Source of the DNA: Actinomycetota bacterium
Lineage (GTDB): Bacteria > Actinomycetota > JAHEXW01 > JAGVPG01
NCBI GenBank assembly: GCA_020052375.1
Contig: JAGVPG010000030.1
Coordinates: forward strand, 1 to 64,000
Direction: 5' to 3'
Length of the DNA: 64,000 nucleotides
The position numbers and the translations under genes are program-made. The notes beneath the pieces are model-generated. The model searched no databases. It was not told where the DNA came from and saw nothing but the letters and a program-made list of their open reading frames with translations. This document shows positions 8,646 to 18,143 of the stretch, in pieces (the stretch's first letter is position 1; the number at the start of each line of letters is the position of its first letter).

Positions 8646-10169
8646 GTGTTGACCGTCCTGGTCATCGCATATCTCGTTTTTGCAACGGTGATAATGCTAA
8701 GTTTATCACTGGGTGTCTTGCGCAGAGTCGGACGGATGAAGAATATGATCAGCACGATCGAACAAAACCCGGATGTATCATTAAGGATACCTGTGGTCGG
8801 TGCTGATGAGCTGAGCGAGACGGCCGTCTCGATAAACAAGATGCTGAATGCACTGGAGACCGCCAGAGCGGAAGCGATAAGCAACTGGAGGCTGTATGAA
8901 ACCCTGGCCGAGGCGTCTGAAGATATGATATTCGAGGTCGACCTCAAGGGCAATGTCACCTACATGAATGAAGCGGCAGCTATCTCTTTGGGCATGAGTC
9001 CGGCGGACCTACTGGGCAAGAATGTCCGCGAGTTCTTTCCGATCGAATCCTACAAACAGTTCCAGGGAGAGAGCAGGGACAGGTTCCTTGCGAAGGGGCA
9101 GCCGTGGCGGTTCGAGCTGGAGCATAAGTTTCGCGGACAGACGAGATGGATCGAGACCTGGCTGGTCCCGATCAAGGGTGCCTCCGGCGAGGTCAAATCG
9201 ATCTTAGGGCGTTCACGGGACGTAACTGAACAAAGGAAGAGTCAGGCCGAGATGGCGAGATCACTGGAATTCTACCAGCGGCTTTTTGATGAATTCCCCA
9301 ATCCGGTCTGGAGGACTGACGCCGAGGGGGCTCTCATCTATGTCAACACGGCCGGACTGGTCTTCACGGGGCACACGATGGATGAAGTCCGCGGTGAGAG
9401 CTGGATGACCATGATACACAAGGAAGACCAGAAAAAGATACGCACACGATTTGACAGTTCGTTGAAGAAACAGGTCGCGTTCGCGCAAGAATACCGGTTG
9501 CGCCGCTTTGACGGCCAGTTCCGTTGGGTATTGGATAGAGCGCAACCTTTCTATGACAAAGAGGGGAGATTCGGAGGTTTCCTGGGGTCCATCCTTGATA
9601 TCACTGAAAAGAAGCTAAAGGTGGAGGAGCTGGCATATCTGGCGACGCACGATGCTCTAACAGGCCTTGAGAACAGGCGGGTTTTAGAGGGAGCATTGAA
9701 GCGGGCGATCGCAAAGGCGCGTAGAGGCACGCGAAGCGCCATACTGATAGCCGATCTGGATGGTCTCAAAGGTGTTAATGACGCATTCGGCCACCTGGAA
9801 GGCGATAACGCGTTGGTCGAGCTTGGGGGTTTGATCAACGAAGAGATGCGGACATCCGACGTAAGTACCCGGCTCGGCGGCGACGAGTTCGGGATCATTC
9901 TGGAAGATACGGAGCTTAAAGAGGCGATCGTGACAGCGGAACGTTTACGCGAATCCGTCGAAATAAACATCAGGATCATGGGCGGTATACCGTTGACGAT
10001 CAGTATCGGCATGACGTCGGTAGAGATAAAGGATACGGTAAAGTCCATACTGAGCAGGGCGGACATGGCTCTATATGAAGCCAAAAGACGTGGTCGGAAT
10101 GTCGTGATCGTTTATAAGGAAGGTATGGAAACAAGCTTCTCGGACGTACCTGTTTTTAAGCCGCGGTAA
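8646..10169 (+). CDS. TM-HAMP-PAS-PAS-GGDEF diguanylate cyclase, C-terminal half
   Basis: Begins GTG immediately after TAG in the same frame; RTSD-VSTRL-GGDEF intact, with I-site RxxD 5 residues upstream. Confidence 0.88.
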   Translation: MLTVLVIAYLVFATVIMLSLSLGVLRRVGRMKNMISTIEQNPDVSLRIPVVGADELSETAVSINKMLNALETARAEAISNWRLYETLAEASEDMIFEVDLKGNVTYMNEAAAISLGMSPADLLGKNVREFFPIESYKQFQGESRDRFLAKGQPWRFELEHKFRGQTRWIETWLVPIKGASGEVKSILGRSRDVTEQRKSQAEMARSLEFYQRLFDEFPNPVWRTDAEGALIYVNTAGLVFTGHTMDEVRGESWMTMIHKEDQKKIRTRFDSSLKKQVAFAQEYRLRRFDGQFRWVLDRAQPFYDKEGRFGGFLGSILDITEKKLKVEELAYLATHDALTGLENRRVLEGALKRAIAKARRGTRSAILIADLDGLKGVNDAFGHLEGDNALVELGGLINEEMRTSDVSTRLGGDEFGIILEDTELKEAIVTAERLRESVEINIRIMGGIPLTISIGMTSVEIKDTVKSILSRADMALYEAKRRGRNVVIVYKEGMETSFSDVPVFKPR

Positions 10170-10282
10170 CTCCTTTTATATCCGTTTATATTGACTTATT
10201 CCTAGTTCTTTGATATTTTCTGTTCTTGCTGGTTGCATTAATCCGTTTTCGTATTCATGCTCGTCAAGAAGGAGGGGGAGCC

Positions 10283-10765
10283 GTGGCGTTTAAAAATCTA
10301 AGACGGACGGCATATGGAGTCGAACTCGGTATGCCGATCGATAACTTCTTTGAACTTTTTCCTGACGCTTATGAACTGGAAGGCGCACAGAGGTCCGTGT
10401 TCGGGCCTTTGAACGGCGAGCGTGTGTTCAACGCCAATCATTCAGTTGAAGACAACGGGCTTGTTTTCGGCGTATTTTCAGAAAGCCGTCTTATCAAGCT
10501 GGGCGTCGGTTTCTACACCAAAAAAGGACCTGTAAGAGCAAGGCAACTGATCAAGAAATACGGCGATCCCGATACGCAGAGCAGTCTTGTTGCGAGGTTT
10601 GTCTTGAAGGTCAACGAGCTTGGATGGGAAGACGATCAGACACATCTATCCGTTGCCGTCAGGCAAGCCGGATTCACCTTGCTGCTGTCGGATAAAAACG
10701 GTGGCAATGTATCCATGGATAACAACAACGCGGATAGTTTGAGGTATTTCGTCGGATATTCTTAG
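10283..10765 (+). CDS. Hypothetical protein
   Basis: GTG 10283 preceded by AAGGAGGGGG; no recognised family. Confidence 0.65.
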   Translation: MAFKNLRRTAYGVELGMPIDNFFELFPDAYELEGAQRSVFGPLNGERVFNANHSVEDNGLVFGVFSESRLIKLGVGFYTKKGPVRARQLIKKYGDPDTQSSLVARFVLKVNELGWEDDQTHLSVAVRQAGFTLLLSDKNGGNVSMDNNNADSLRYFVGYS

Positions 10766-10947
10766 GCGCTGGTGTTATGTGTCTTTAGACACCGGGCGCA
10801 TATCTTGACCTTTTTCACCTTGCCGTCAACGAGCACCTGCGCGCTCTGAATATTCGGGTTCCACCTTCGCGGGCTCTTCTTATGCGAATGGCTTACATTA
10901 TTTCCGAACGTAGGTTTCTTTCCGCATATCTCACATATCTGTGACAC
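10762..10947 (-). CDS. rpmB: 50S ribosomal protein L28
   Basis: VSQICEICGKKPTFGNNVSHSHKKSPRRWNPNIQ...KICARCLKTH; start GTG inside the longer ORF 10762-11019. Confidence 0.95.
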   Translation of the reverse strand: MSQICEICGKKPTFGNNVSHSHKKSPRRWNPNIQSAQVLVDGKVKKVKICARCLKTHNTSA

Positions 10948-11063
10948 TTTTTCCTCGACTCTCCTTTTCGTACGCATACACAAAGAACTATTATAAAGGC
11001 ATATCAGCCAGCCGGTCAACCTATGATAGAATCTTACGATAGGTACGAGGCAAGGGGGTAGAA

Positions 11064-11408
11064 ATGGACAGTCCGCGCGTATCCGGCGAGATCAAGATAT
11101 CGGAACAGGCAATCGAGGAATTAGCAGCCTATACGGCGATGCAGTCTTATGGTGTCATAGGTATGGCCGTCTCGTCCTGGCGTGCCAGGTTGAAAAGGTT
11201 CTTGGGAACGATAGGTCCCGACCAAGGAGTAAAAGTAGAATACGTGGACGGGGGAGTCAGGATAGATCTTTATATCATGGTCGAGCACGGAACCAATATC
11301 CGCGAGATCGCGAAGAATCTGACGGACCAGATAGCATACACCGTAAACAAGCAGACAAAGCTTGATGTCAAGGATGTAGAAGTGCATGTATCAAAGATAA
11401 AAACGTAA
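11064..11408 (+). CDS. Asp23/Gls24 family envelope stress response protein
   Basis: GEIKISEQAIEELAAYTAMQSYGVIGMA; located before the DAK2 gene as in many Gram-positive genomes. Confidence 0.9.
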   Translation: MDSPRVSGEIKISEQAIEELAAYTAMQSYGVIGMAVSSWRARLKRFLGTIGPDQGVKVEYVDGGVRIDLYIMVEHGTNIREIAKNLTDQIAYTVNKQTKLDVKDVEVHVSKIKT

Positions 11409-11424
11409 ACAGGGAATAGGGACA

Positions 11425-13023
11425 GTGAAGAGTGAGCTGACGGCGGCTGATATAAAAGATATCATTAAAAATTGCGCGGCGGCTCTTGAAGCGGAATGTG
11501 ACGAGATCAACGCGCTGAACGTCTTTCCGGTACCGGATGGCGATACGGGTACCAATATGTTTCTGACAATGCAGAGTGTTATCGAAGAGATGAACGGGAT
11601 CAGGGAAGACGTCAAAGCATACGCTACAGCCATCAAAGACGGTTCGCTAAAAGGCGCCAGAGGCAATTCAGGCGTTATCTTAAGCCAGATATTGCGGGGC
11701 ATATCGGACGTTATCATAGAAGGAGAAGTCTTAGATGCGGGACTCATCACCCGCGCTTTGAACCAGGGAAGCCGCGTCGCTTATGAGGCGGTAATGAAAC
11801 CGGTCGAGGGGACGATGCTCACGGTGATCAAAGACATGGCAAAAGCGGCCAGGAAAGCCGCCAGAAGATCGGACGATATCGTAGCGATAATGCAAGAGGT
11901 CGTCAAAGAGGCCGATGAATCAGTCGTCCGGACACCGGACCTTTTGGATGTCCTGAAGGAAGCCGGGGTAGTAGATGCCGGAGGCCGCGGGATAGCGGTC
12001 ATGGCCGGGAGCGCGCTGGCGGCATTGACGGGCGAGAAAGTCGCGGTGAGAGCCGTGTCCAAAGAAACGATGATACAGTCCTTCGAAGACCAGGTGATAG
12101 ACCTGACCTACCTGAATTGCACCGAGTTTCTATTAAAAAGCGATACCATCGATGTGGACAAATTCAAGAAAAGCATACGAGGTCTCGGTGATTCTATGCT
12201 GGTCGTCGGGGGCGGCGGGATGTACAGAACCCATATCCATACCAATGACCCGGGGAAAGTGCTGGCACGGGCGACGCAACAGGGAGAACTGAGCCAGATC
12301 AAGATAAACAATATGAAGGAGCAGTCGGAGGAGCGAGCAGCGAGTTTGAAGGAAGTCAAGGAAATCAAAGAGATCGCGGTAGTGGCGGTGGCGGCTGGTG
12401 AGGGGATAAAGCGCATACTAAGGAGCTTGGGGGTTACGGGGATTGTCAACGGCGGGCAGACGATGAACCCTTCAGCGGCAGACATAGCGGGAGGAATCGA
12501 TTCATCAAGATCCGGCAAAGTCATCGTCTTGCCGAATAATAAGAACATCATTTTAACGGCACAGCAGGCATCGGATCTGACTAAAAAAGAAGTGTCGGTC
12601 ATCCCGACGCGTTCGATACCAGAAGCTTTTGCCGCTCTCCTGGCTTTTGAGCCGGAAAAGAGTCTTAAGGAAAATCAACGGGCGATGGACGCAGCGTTTA
12701 AGGCGGTCAAAACAGGAGAGGTCACGCGGGCATCGCGCGACTCTAAAGCGCGGATAGGTGATATCAGGAAGGGCGATACGATCGGTATATATGACAGCGA
12801 TATTGTGACTGCCGGAAAAGACATAATAGAGACAGGTGAGGCGTTGATCAGGACGATGCTGGATAAGGATAGTGAAGTGTTGACGATCCTGACCGGTGAC
12901 GGACTTAGACCTGATGATATGCTGGAACTTCGAGCGAAGTTGCAGAAAGAATATCCGGATATGGAAGTAGAGATCCACGATGGCGGACAACCTTTGTACC
13001 CGTTGATCGTGGGAGTGGAGTAA
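11425..13023 (+). CDS. fakA: DAK2 domain fatty acid kinase subunit FakA-like
   Basis: NVFPVPDGDTGTNMFLTM, ARGNSGVILSQILRG; downstream DegV partner. Confidence 0.92.
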   Translation: MKSELTAADIKDIIKNCAAALEAECDEINALNVFPVPDGDTGTNMFLTMQSVIEEMNGIREDVKAYATAIKDGSLKGARGNSGVILSQILRGISDVIIEGEVLDAGLITRALNQGSRVAYEAVMKPVEGTMLTVIKDMAKAARKAARRSDDIVAIMQEVVKEADESVVRTPDLLDVLKEAGVVDAGGRGIAVMAGSALAALTGEKVAVRAVSKETMIQSFEDQVIDLTYLNCTEFLLKSDTIDVDKFKKSIRGLGDSMLVVGGGGMYRTHIHTNDPGKVLARATQQGELSQIKINNMKEQSEERAASLKEVKEIKEIAVVAVAAGEGIKRILRSLGVTGIVNGGQTMNPSAADIAGGIDSSRSGKVIVLPNNKNIILTAQQASDLTKKEVSVIPTRSIPEAFAALLAFEPEKSLKENQRAMDAAFKAVKTGEVTRASRDSKARIGDIRKGDTIGIYDSDIVTAGKDIIETGEALIRTMLDKDSEVLTILTGDGLRPDDMLELRAKLQKEYPDMEVEIHDGGQPLYPLIVGVE

Positions 13024-13053
13024 GAAAGTAAGGAAGTGAGGAAGTGTGAAGGT
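13022..13053. repeat. Octamer tandem repeat containing the degV Shine-Dalgarno and start codon
   Basis: AAGAAAGT-AAGGAAGT-GAGGAAGT-GTGAAGGT. Confidence 0.75.
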
Positions 13054-13897
13054 CGGAATTGTAACGGATAGTACGGCGGACATGCCGGTCGACTTCTACG
13101 AAAGGCATAATGTGACAATGGTGCCGCTGGTCGTCAGGTTCGGCGAAGAGATACACAAAGACTGGGTCGATCTCATTCCGGACGAGTTCTATAAGAAGAT
13201 GAGATCCTCCGATGCTCTTCCGAAGACATCGCAACCGTCGGTGGGCGATTTCGCTACCGCATATGAGAAACTGGCAAAAGACGGTTGTGAGCGCATCATC
13301 TCCATCCATATCTCATCAAGGTTGAGCGGAACCATCCAGTCGGCGCGAGCGGCCTGCCAGGTATTTAAGGATATCCCTGTGACCTTGATAGATAGCGAAC
13401 TGACCGCGATCGTCCTGGGCCGCATCGTGGAAGAACTGGCGAATGCGCGGGACACCGGGGCGTCTTTTGAAGAGATGATATCTCTGGCGGAAGACTGTAG
13501 ACGTTCAGGTAGGATCCTGTTTGTCGTGGATACTTTAAAATATCTCGAGCTAGGCGGCAGGATAGGGAAAGCCCAAGCCCTTCTCGGGTCGTTGCTCTCC
13601 GTAAAACCCATTCTTCATCTGGAGGAAGGGATCGTTGCGCCGCGGGCTAAAGTAAAGGGCGCCAAGAAGGCGAAAAGGGAACTGATAACACTGGTTAAGG
13701 AAGAGATCGAAGCCAGGAGAGATAAAAAGAACGCGAAGCTCATGATCGCGTATACCGACAACCCTGAAATGGTCACGGAGCTGAAAAGTCTGATAGATGA
13801 AGCAGGCATTGAATATGATGACCTGCGGACGGGACAGATAGGCGCGGTCATCGGCACTTATGTGGGACCCGGAACGTACGCGATAGGGATACTGTAA
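13046..13897 (+). CDS. DegV family fatty-acid-binding protein (FakB-like)
   Basis: VGIVTDSTADMP, TSQPSVGDF, HISSRLSGT. Confidence 0.94.
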   Translation: MKVGIVTDSTADMPVDFYERHNVTMVPLVVRFGEEIHKDWVDLIPDEFYKKMRSSDALPKTSQPSVGDFATAYEKLAKDGCERIISIHISSRLSGTIQSARAACQVFKDIPVTLIDSELTAIVLGRIVEELANARDTGASFEEMISLAEDCRRSGRILFVVDTLKYLELGGRIGKAQALLGSLLSVKPILHLEEGIVAPRAKVKGAKKAKRELITLVKEEIEARRDKKNAKLMIAYTDNPEMVTELKSLIDEAGIEYDDLRTGQIGAVIGTYVGPGTYAIGIL

Positions 13898-13941
13898 TAT
13901 TTCCCCCTCCTTTTAAGGGAGGGGGTCAGGGGGAGGGTAGA

Positions 13942-15171
13942 GTGGAGATCACGGTCGGGAATATCCTCGAGATAGACATACTCAAAGGGGCAAAGCTGAT
14001 AGCCGGAAAGAAGGGGTTGTCGCGTTCCGTATCGTCGGTCACCGTCGGCGAAGTGCCGGACATAGCCGACTGGCTGCACGGTGGTGAGGTGGTCTTGTCG
14101 ACGCTATATGCTGTCAGCGAGGACCCGCAAGCACAACTAGAGTTTGTCCAGAGGATCATCGCCGGCGGCGCCTCCGCACTATTGATAAAGACGGAGCGGT
14201 TCGTCCAGTCTCTGGAAAAAAAGATAGTAAAAGCCGCCGACTCCGCCGATTTCGCGTTGATAGAGGTGCCTACGGAGGTCCGATGGACGGACGTCGTGCG
14301 CAAGATATACGACACGATCATCCGTACGGAAGTCGAGATGAGGATGAAAGGAGACCTGATCGATGATATCCTCGCCGGTGATTTCAAACCGGACGACCTG
14401 ATCAGGCGCGCCGGATACCTGGGCGCCGATCTTAAAAACGGTTGTCTGGCGATGATGATCGACATCGACCGCTTCAGAGACATCATCAGCGAACGTAAGC
14501 TTTCCGAACAGGATATCCAGTCTTTAAAACGGGAGATGTTCAACGCTATCAACTGGATCGTCAACGGCTATAGTAAGAACAGCATGGTCAGTTTGAAGAG
14601 CGACGATGTGATAGTCTTTCTCACACCGACAGACAATATAACGGAAAGACAGATGTTTATGGAAGATGCCGATCGGGTGACCAGAGATATCCTGGATACT
14701 TTTAAATCGCGCATGAAAGGGATGAGCTTGTCCGCCGGCCTGGGACGTTTCTACGTGGACCCGAAGGACCTCGCCAAGAGTTTTTACGAGGCGCGGACGG
14801 CGATGGAGATCATGCGCAGGCTGGGGCGTTCGGACTCGGTGACCAAGTTCGATGACGTCGGGATCTACAAAGTGCTGGTCCGGGTGATGGAAAGGGACCC
14901 GCAAGAACTGGCCACGTTATATGATGAATCGATCGCTCCCTTATCGGACTATGACGCCAAACACAAGAGCGAACTTGTCTACACACTAGAGGTGTTCTTA
15001 AAGAATAACCAGAACTTGAACGACTCCGCAACAGAACTGTTTACGCACCGTCATACTGTCAGGTACCGGTTGGAAAGGATCAAAGAACTGACCGGTCTGG
15101 ACGCGAGTAAGAGCGATGATCTGGAAAGGCTAAGTCTGGGACTGAAGGCGATGCGGCTTCTCGGACACTAA
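13942..15171 (+). CDS. PucR/CdaR family transcriptional regulator
   Basis: PucR N-terminal domain (VGEVPDIADWLHGGEVVLST) and C-terminal HTH (LFTHRHTVRYRLERIKELTGLD). Confidence 0.9.
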   Translation: MEITVGNILEIDILKGAKLIAGKKGLSRSVSSVTVGEVPDIADWLHGGEVVLSTLYAVSEDPQAQLEFVQRIIAGGASALLIKTERFVQSLEKKIVKAADSADFALIEVPTEVRWTDVVRKIYDTIIRTEVEMRMKGDLIDDILAGDFKPDDLIRRAGYLGADLKNGCLAMMIDIDRFRDIISERKLSEQDIQSLKREMFNAINWIVNGYSKNSMVSLKSDDVIVFLTPTDNITERQMFMEDADRVTRDILDTFKSRMKGMSLSAGLGRFYVDPKDLAKSFYEARTAMEIMRRLGRSDSVTKFDDVGIYKVLVRVMERDPQELATLYDESIAPLSDYDAKHKSELVYTLEVFLKNNQNLNDSATELFTHRHTVRYRLERIKELTGLDASKSDDLERLSLGLKAMRLLGH

Positions 15172-16137
15172 CCTGATCAAGAATGGTGTTATAAACGTGG
15201 TCAGAAACGACATCCCGACAACCGCCGTGTAGATCTTCGGTCCTATTATGTGAGTCGTCAGGCCGATCATCGCGACGATCAACCCGATCTCTCCTCTAGG
15301 TACCATACCGACGCCCACCTCGATCATCGTCCGGCGTCCATGCCTGATAGCTCCCAGCGCTCCTCCCGCCAGCTTGCCGATGACTGCCAGCACAGAAAGA
15401 ATTAAAGTAAGACTCAGGAAATCGGCATCCATATATGCCGATATATCGACTCTGGTCCCCATAAGGACGAAAAAGAACGGAGTGATAAGCCAGCTAAGCG
15501 GCTCCACCCGTTTTAGGACGGCTTCTTTATATCTTGTGTCGGCTATTATCAGGCCGACTATAAACGCTCCTATAATAATAAGACTGTCCACATCAGACCA
15601 GGAGAAGAGGCCGGCATTACTAACTGTGAGTTTCCGGACGACTACCAGTGTAAGCAGACCGAGTACATCGTCGATGACGGCAGCTGCCAGGATGATCTTA
15701 CTTGACGTTTTATTCAGCATCTTGTGGTCGGCAAGCACTCTGGCGGTTATCCCCACGCTGGTCGCGACCATAGCCGCGCCCACAAAAGCGGCCTCTCCAA
15801 AGCGGTAGTCAAGGCTAAGAAGCAGGGCGAATCCTAGCAAGAAGGGTATTACAACGCCTGTGATCGCTACCGCGACAGCGGTACCCGTCACACGTCTCAA
15901 GTCTTTGAAACTGGTCTCCGCTCCGACTATGAACAAGAGGATGATGATCCCGGTCTGCGCGATCACGTCAAGGGTCTCCGTGCGGGATACGATGTGCAAG
16001 ACATACGGACCGACCGCAATACCCGCCAGTATCTCTCCGAGAACCTCTGATTGTCCCGCTCGGTTCATCAGGAAACCGCCGAGCTTGGCGGCGCCGAAGG
16101 CTATTAGGAGTCCGATCAACAGACTATATGAATTCAA
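15130..16137 (-). CDS. Cation:proton antiporter (CPA2, NapA/KefB-like)
   Basis: GEILAGIAVGPYVL, AAVIDDVLGLLTLVVV, GVGMVPRGEIGLIVA; multi-TM. Confidence 0.9.
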   Translation of the reverse strand: MNSYSLLIGLLIAFGAAKLGGFLMNRAGQSEVLGEILAGIAVGPYVLHIVSRTETLDVIAQTGIIILLFIVGAETSFKDLRRVTGTAVAVAITGVVIPFLLGFALLLSLDYRFGEAAFVGAAMVATSVGITARVLADHKMLNKTSSKIILAAAVIDDVLGLLTLVVVRKLTVSNAGLFSWSDVDSLIIIGAFIVGLIIADTRYKEAVLKRVEPLSWLITPFFFVLMGTRVDISAYMDADFLSLTLILSVLAVIGKLAGGALGAIRHGRRTMIEVGVGMVPRGEIGLIVAMIGLTTHIIGPKIYTAVVGMSFLTTFITPFLIRLVSEKPHRLQSQT

Positions 16138-16217
16138 GATAATACCTTTGTATAAAAACCATAATCATCAGTTTGCCTCATCTTTAGTATTATATACTTA
16201 CCAAGTCAATACACTGG

Positions 16218-16264
16218 ACATATGTATAACTTCCATCACCGAAAGTTTATTTCAGTGTCTAAAG
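16218..16264 (+). promoter_or_regulatory. Candidate shared cis-element upstream of amt copy 1
   Basis: ACATATGTA (16218) and AGTGTCTAAAG (16254-16264), spacing 36; both recur upstream of the second amt. Confidence 0.4.
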
Positions 16265-16331
16265 AATACCAACCCCTCGCGTCTTAATCTAGAGATAACG
16301 GCCTTATAAAAAATCGAAAGGAGTGGTAAAT

Positions 16332-17717
16332 GTGAGTCATCTGGAAACATCGATCAATTATGTGTGGTTGCTAATGGCCGGATTCATGGTGTTCTTCATG
16401 CAGGCGGGTTTTGCGCTGGTGGAGACTGGTTTTACAAGGGCAAAGAATGCTCTGCATACGATGATGATGAACCTGGTCGTATATGCGGTCGGCGTCCTTG
16501 GTTTTTATACGGTAGGCTTCGCCTTTATGTTCGGAGGTGTAGGCGGTTTTGCCAGTTTGAACGGAGGCACTATGCTGAACGGACTGGTGGAAGTGGCAAA
16601 AGGTTGGGGGATAATCGGTACGAAGGGCTTCTTTCTGACCACCGGCGGGACATATACAACAGCCGTCTACGCGATGTTCATGTTCCAGGTCGTATTCATG
16701 GACGCGGCCGCGACCATCCCAACGGGCGCAATGGCCGAACGCTGGCGGTTCAAGCCGTTCATCATATTCGGCTTCTTCATGTCGATGTTCCTATATCCAC
16801 TGTATGGTAACTGGATATGGGGCGGCGGCTGGCTGGCGTCGCTTGGCAAGACGCTCCACTTTGGCCATGGCGCTATAGATTTTGCGGGTTCCGGTGTCGT
16901 ACACGCCGTCGGCGGTCTGACGGCGCTAGCCGGGGCTTTGGTACTTGGCCCGAGGTTGGGCAAATTCAACAAAGACGGCACTCCGAACGCCATACCCGGT
17001 CATCACCTACCCATGGCTATCCTGGGTACATTCATTTTGGCTTTCGGCTGGTTCGGATTCAATTCCGGCAGTACGCTGGCCGGTACTGACTTGCGGATCG
17101 CTGTAGTCGCGGTCAACACGATGATATCGTCGATCGCGGGCGCTTTCGGGGCGATGATAGTGATGTGGTGGAAATTCGGCAAGCCGGATGGTTCGATGAC
17201 GGCCAACGGCCTCTTGGCGGGCCTGGTCGCGATAACAGCTCCATGCGCTTTTGTCGAGTCTTGGGCGGCATTGATCATAGGCGCTGTGGCAGGTGTGCTT
17301 GTGGTCGCATCGGTATTGTTTGTGGAGCGTGTCCTTAAAGTGGACGATCCGGTAGGCGCGGTCTCTGTACATGGTGCGTGCGGTCTATGGGGATTGCTTG
17401 CCCTAGGGATCTTCGCTGACGGGACATACGGCATCGGTTTCAATGGTGTCGGCGCTACGGCTGCGAAGGGTGTTACCGGCATCCTGTTCGGTGACCCGGG
17501 CCAGCTTATTGCTCAGCTTATTAGTATGGCTGTGGTCATTGTTTGGGCATTCGGTGTCTCATATGTATTCTTTAAGGTTCTGGATAAGATAGTACCTATG
17601 AGGGTTGCGCCGGAAGTCGAGCTTCAAGGACTCGACATGCCGGAGATAGGCGCACTGGCATATCCGGAGTTCTCGTTGACCGGTTCCGGCGACGTGGACG
17701 TATCGAACGGCCATTAG
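16332..17717 (+). CDS. amt: Ammonium transporter, copy 1
   Basis: Amt/Mep/Rh fold motifs (FFMQAGFALVETGFTRAKN, DFAGSGVVHAVGGLTALAGA, GACGLWGLLALG). Confidence 0.96.
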   Translation: MSHLETSINYVWLLMAGFMVFFMQAGFALVETGFTRAKNALHTMMMNLVVYAVGVLGFYTVGFAFMFGGVGGFASLNGGTMLNGLVEVAKGWGIIGTKGFFLTTGGTYTTAVYAMFMFQVVFMDAAATIPTGAMAERWRFKPFIIFGFFMSMFLYPLYGNWIWGGGWLASLGKTLHFGHGAIDFAGSGVVHAVGGLTALAGALVLGPRLGKFNKDGTPNAIPGHHLPMAILGTFILAFGWFGFNSGSTLAGTDLRIAVVAVNTMISSIAGAFGAMIVMWWKFGKPDGSMTANGLLAGLVAITAPCAFVESWAALIIGAVAGVLVVASVLFVERVLKVDDPVGAVSVHGACGLWGLLALGIFADGTYGIGFNGVGATAAKGVTGILFGDPGQLIAQLISMAVVIVWAFGVSYVFFKVLDKIVPMRVAPEVELQGLDMPEIGALAYPEFSLTGSGDVDVSNGH

Positions 17718-17731
17718 GGGAGGTGGCAGAG

Positions 17732-18076
17732 ATGAAAAAAGTAGAAGCGATCATAAGGCATATAAAACTTGACGATGTCAGAGACGCTCTGGACAAGATC
17801 GGAGTCGGTCAGATGACAGTCACAGAAGTAAAAGGCGCAGGAAAGCAACGCGGATACGAGGAGACATACCGCGGTACGAAGATAACCATACATCTGCGCC
17901 CGAAGATAAAAATAGAGACTGTCGTTGAGGACGACAAGATAAAAGAAGTCGTCGAGACGATCATCAAGAACGCGCGAACAGGTGACATAGGCGATGGAAA
18001 GATCTTCGTCTATCCTATCGAGGAGGTCTTCCGGATCAGGACCGGCGAAAAAGGCCCGGATACAGTCAAAGAATAA
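17732..18076 (+). CDS. glnK/glnB: P-II family nitrogen regulator, copy 1 (Ile at the Tyr51 position)
   Basis: MKKVEAIIRHIKLDDVRDAL, VTEVKGAGKQRGYEETYRG, TGDIGDGKIFVYPIEEVFRIRTGE. Confidence 0.96.
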   Translation: MKKVEAIIRHIKLDDVRDALDKIGVGQMTVTEVKGAGKQRGYEETYRGTKITIHLRPKIKIETVVEDDKIKEVVETIIKNARTGDIGDGKIFVYPIEEVFRIRTGEKGPDTVKE

Positions 18077-18088
18077 CTCTTGCTGGCA

Positions 18089-18143
18089 GCGGGGGTGGGG
18101 ATTGCGAGATCCACCTCTCCTCCCCACCCCCGCATTTATTATA
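18089..18143 (+). terminator. Rho-independent-like terminator after PII copy 1
   Basis: GCGGGGGTGGGG (18089-18100) / CCCCACCCCCGC (18122-18133), perfect 12 bp, followed by ATTTATTATA. Confidence 0.75.

Noticed and set aside
10762-11019. 85-aa version of L28
   Set aside because: The conserved L28 sequence begins at the internal GTG (VSQICEIC...); the upstream 24 residues do not resemble L28.
13903-13925. Rho-independent terminator after degV
   Set aside because: CCCCCTCC/GGAGGGGG is a good hairpin but has no U-tract; the same G/C-rich palindrome style recurs at 51554-51576, so it is better treated as a repeat.
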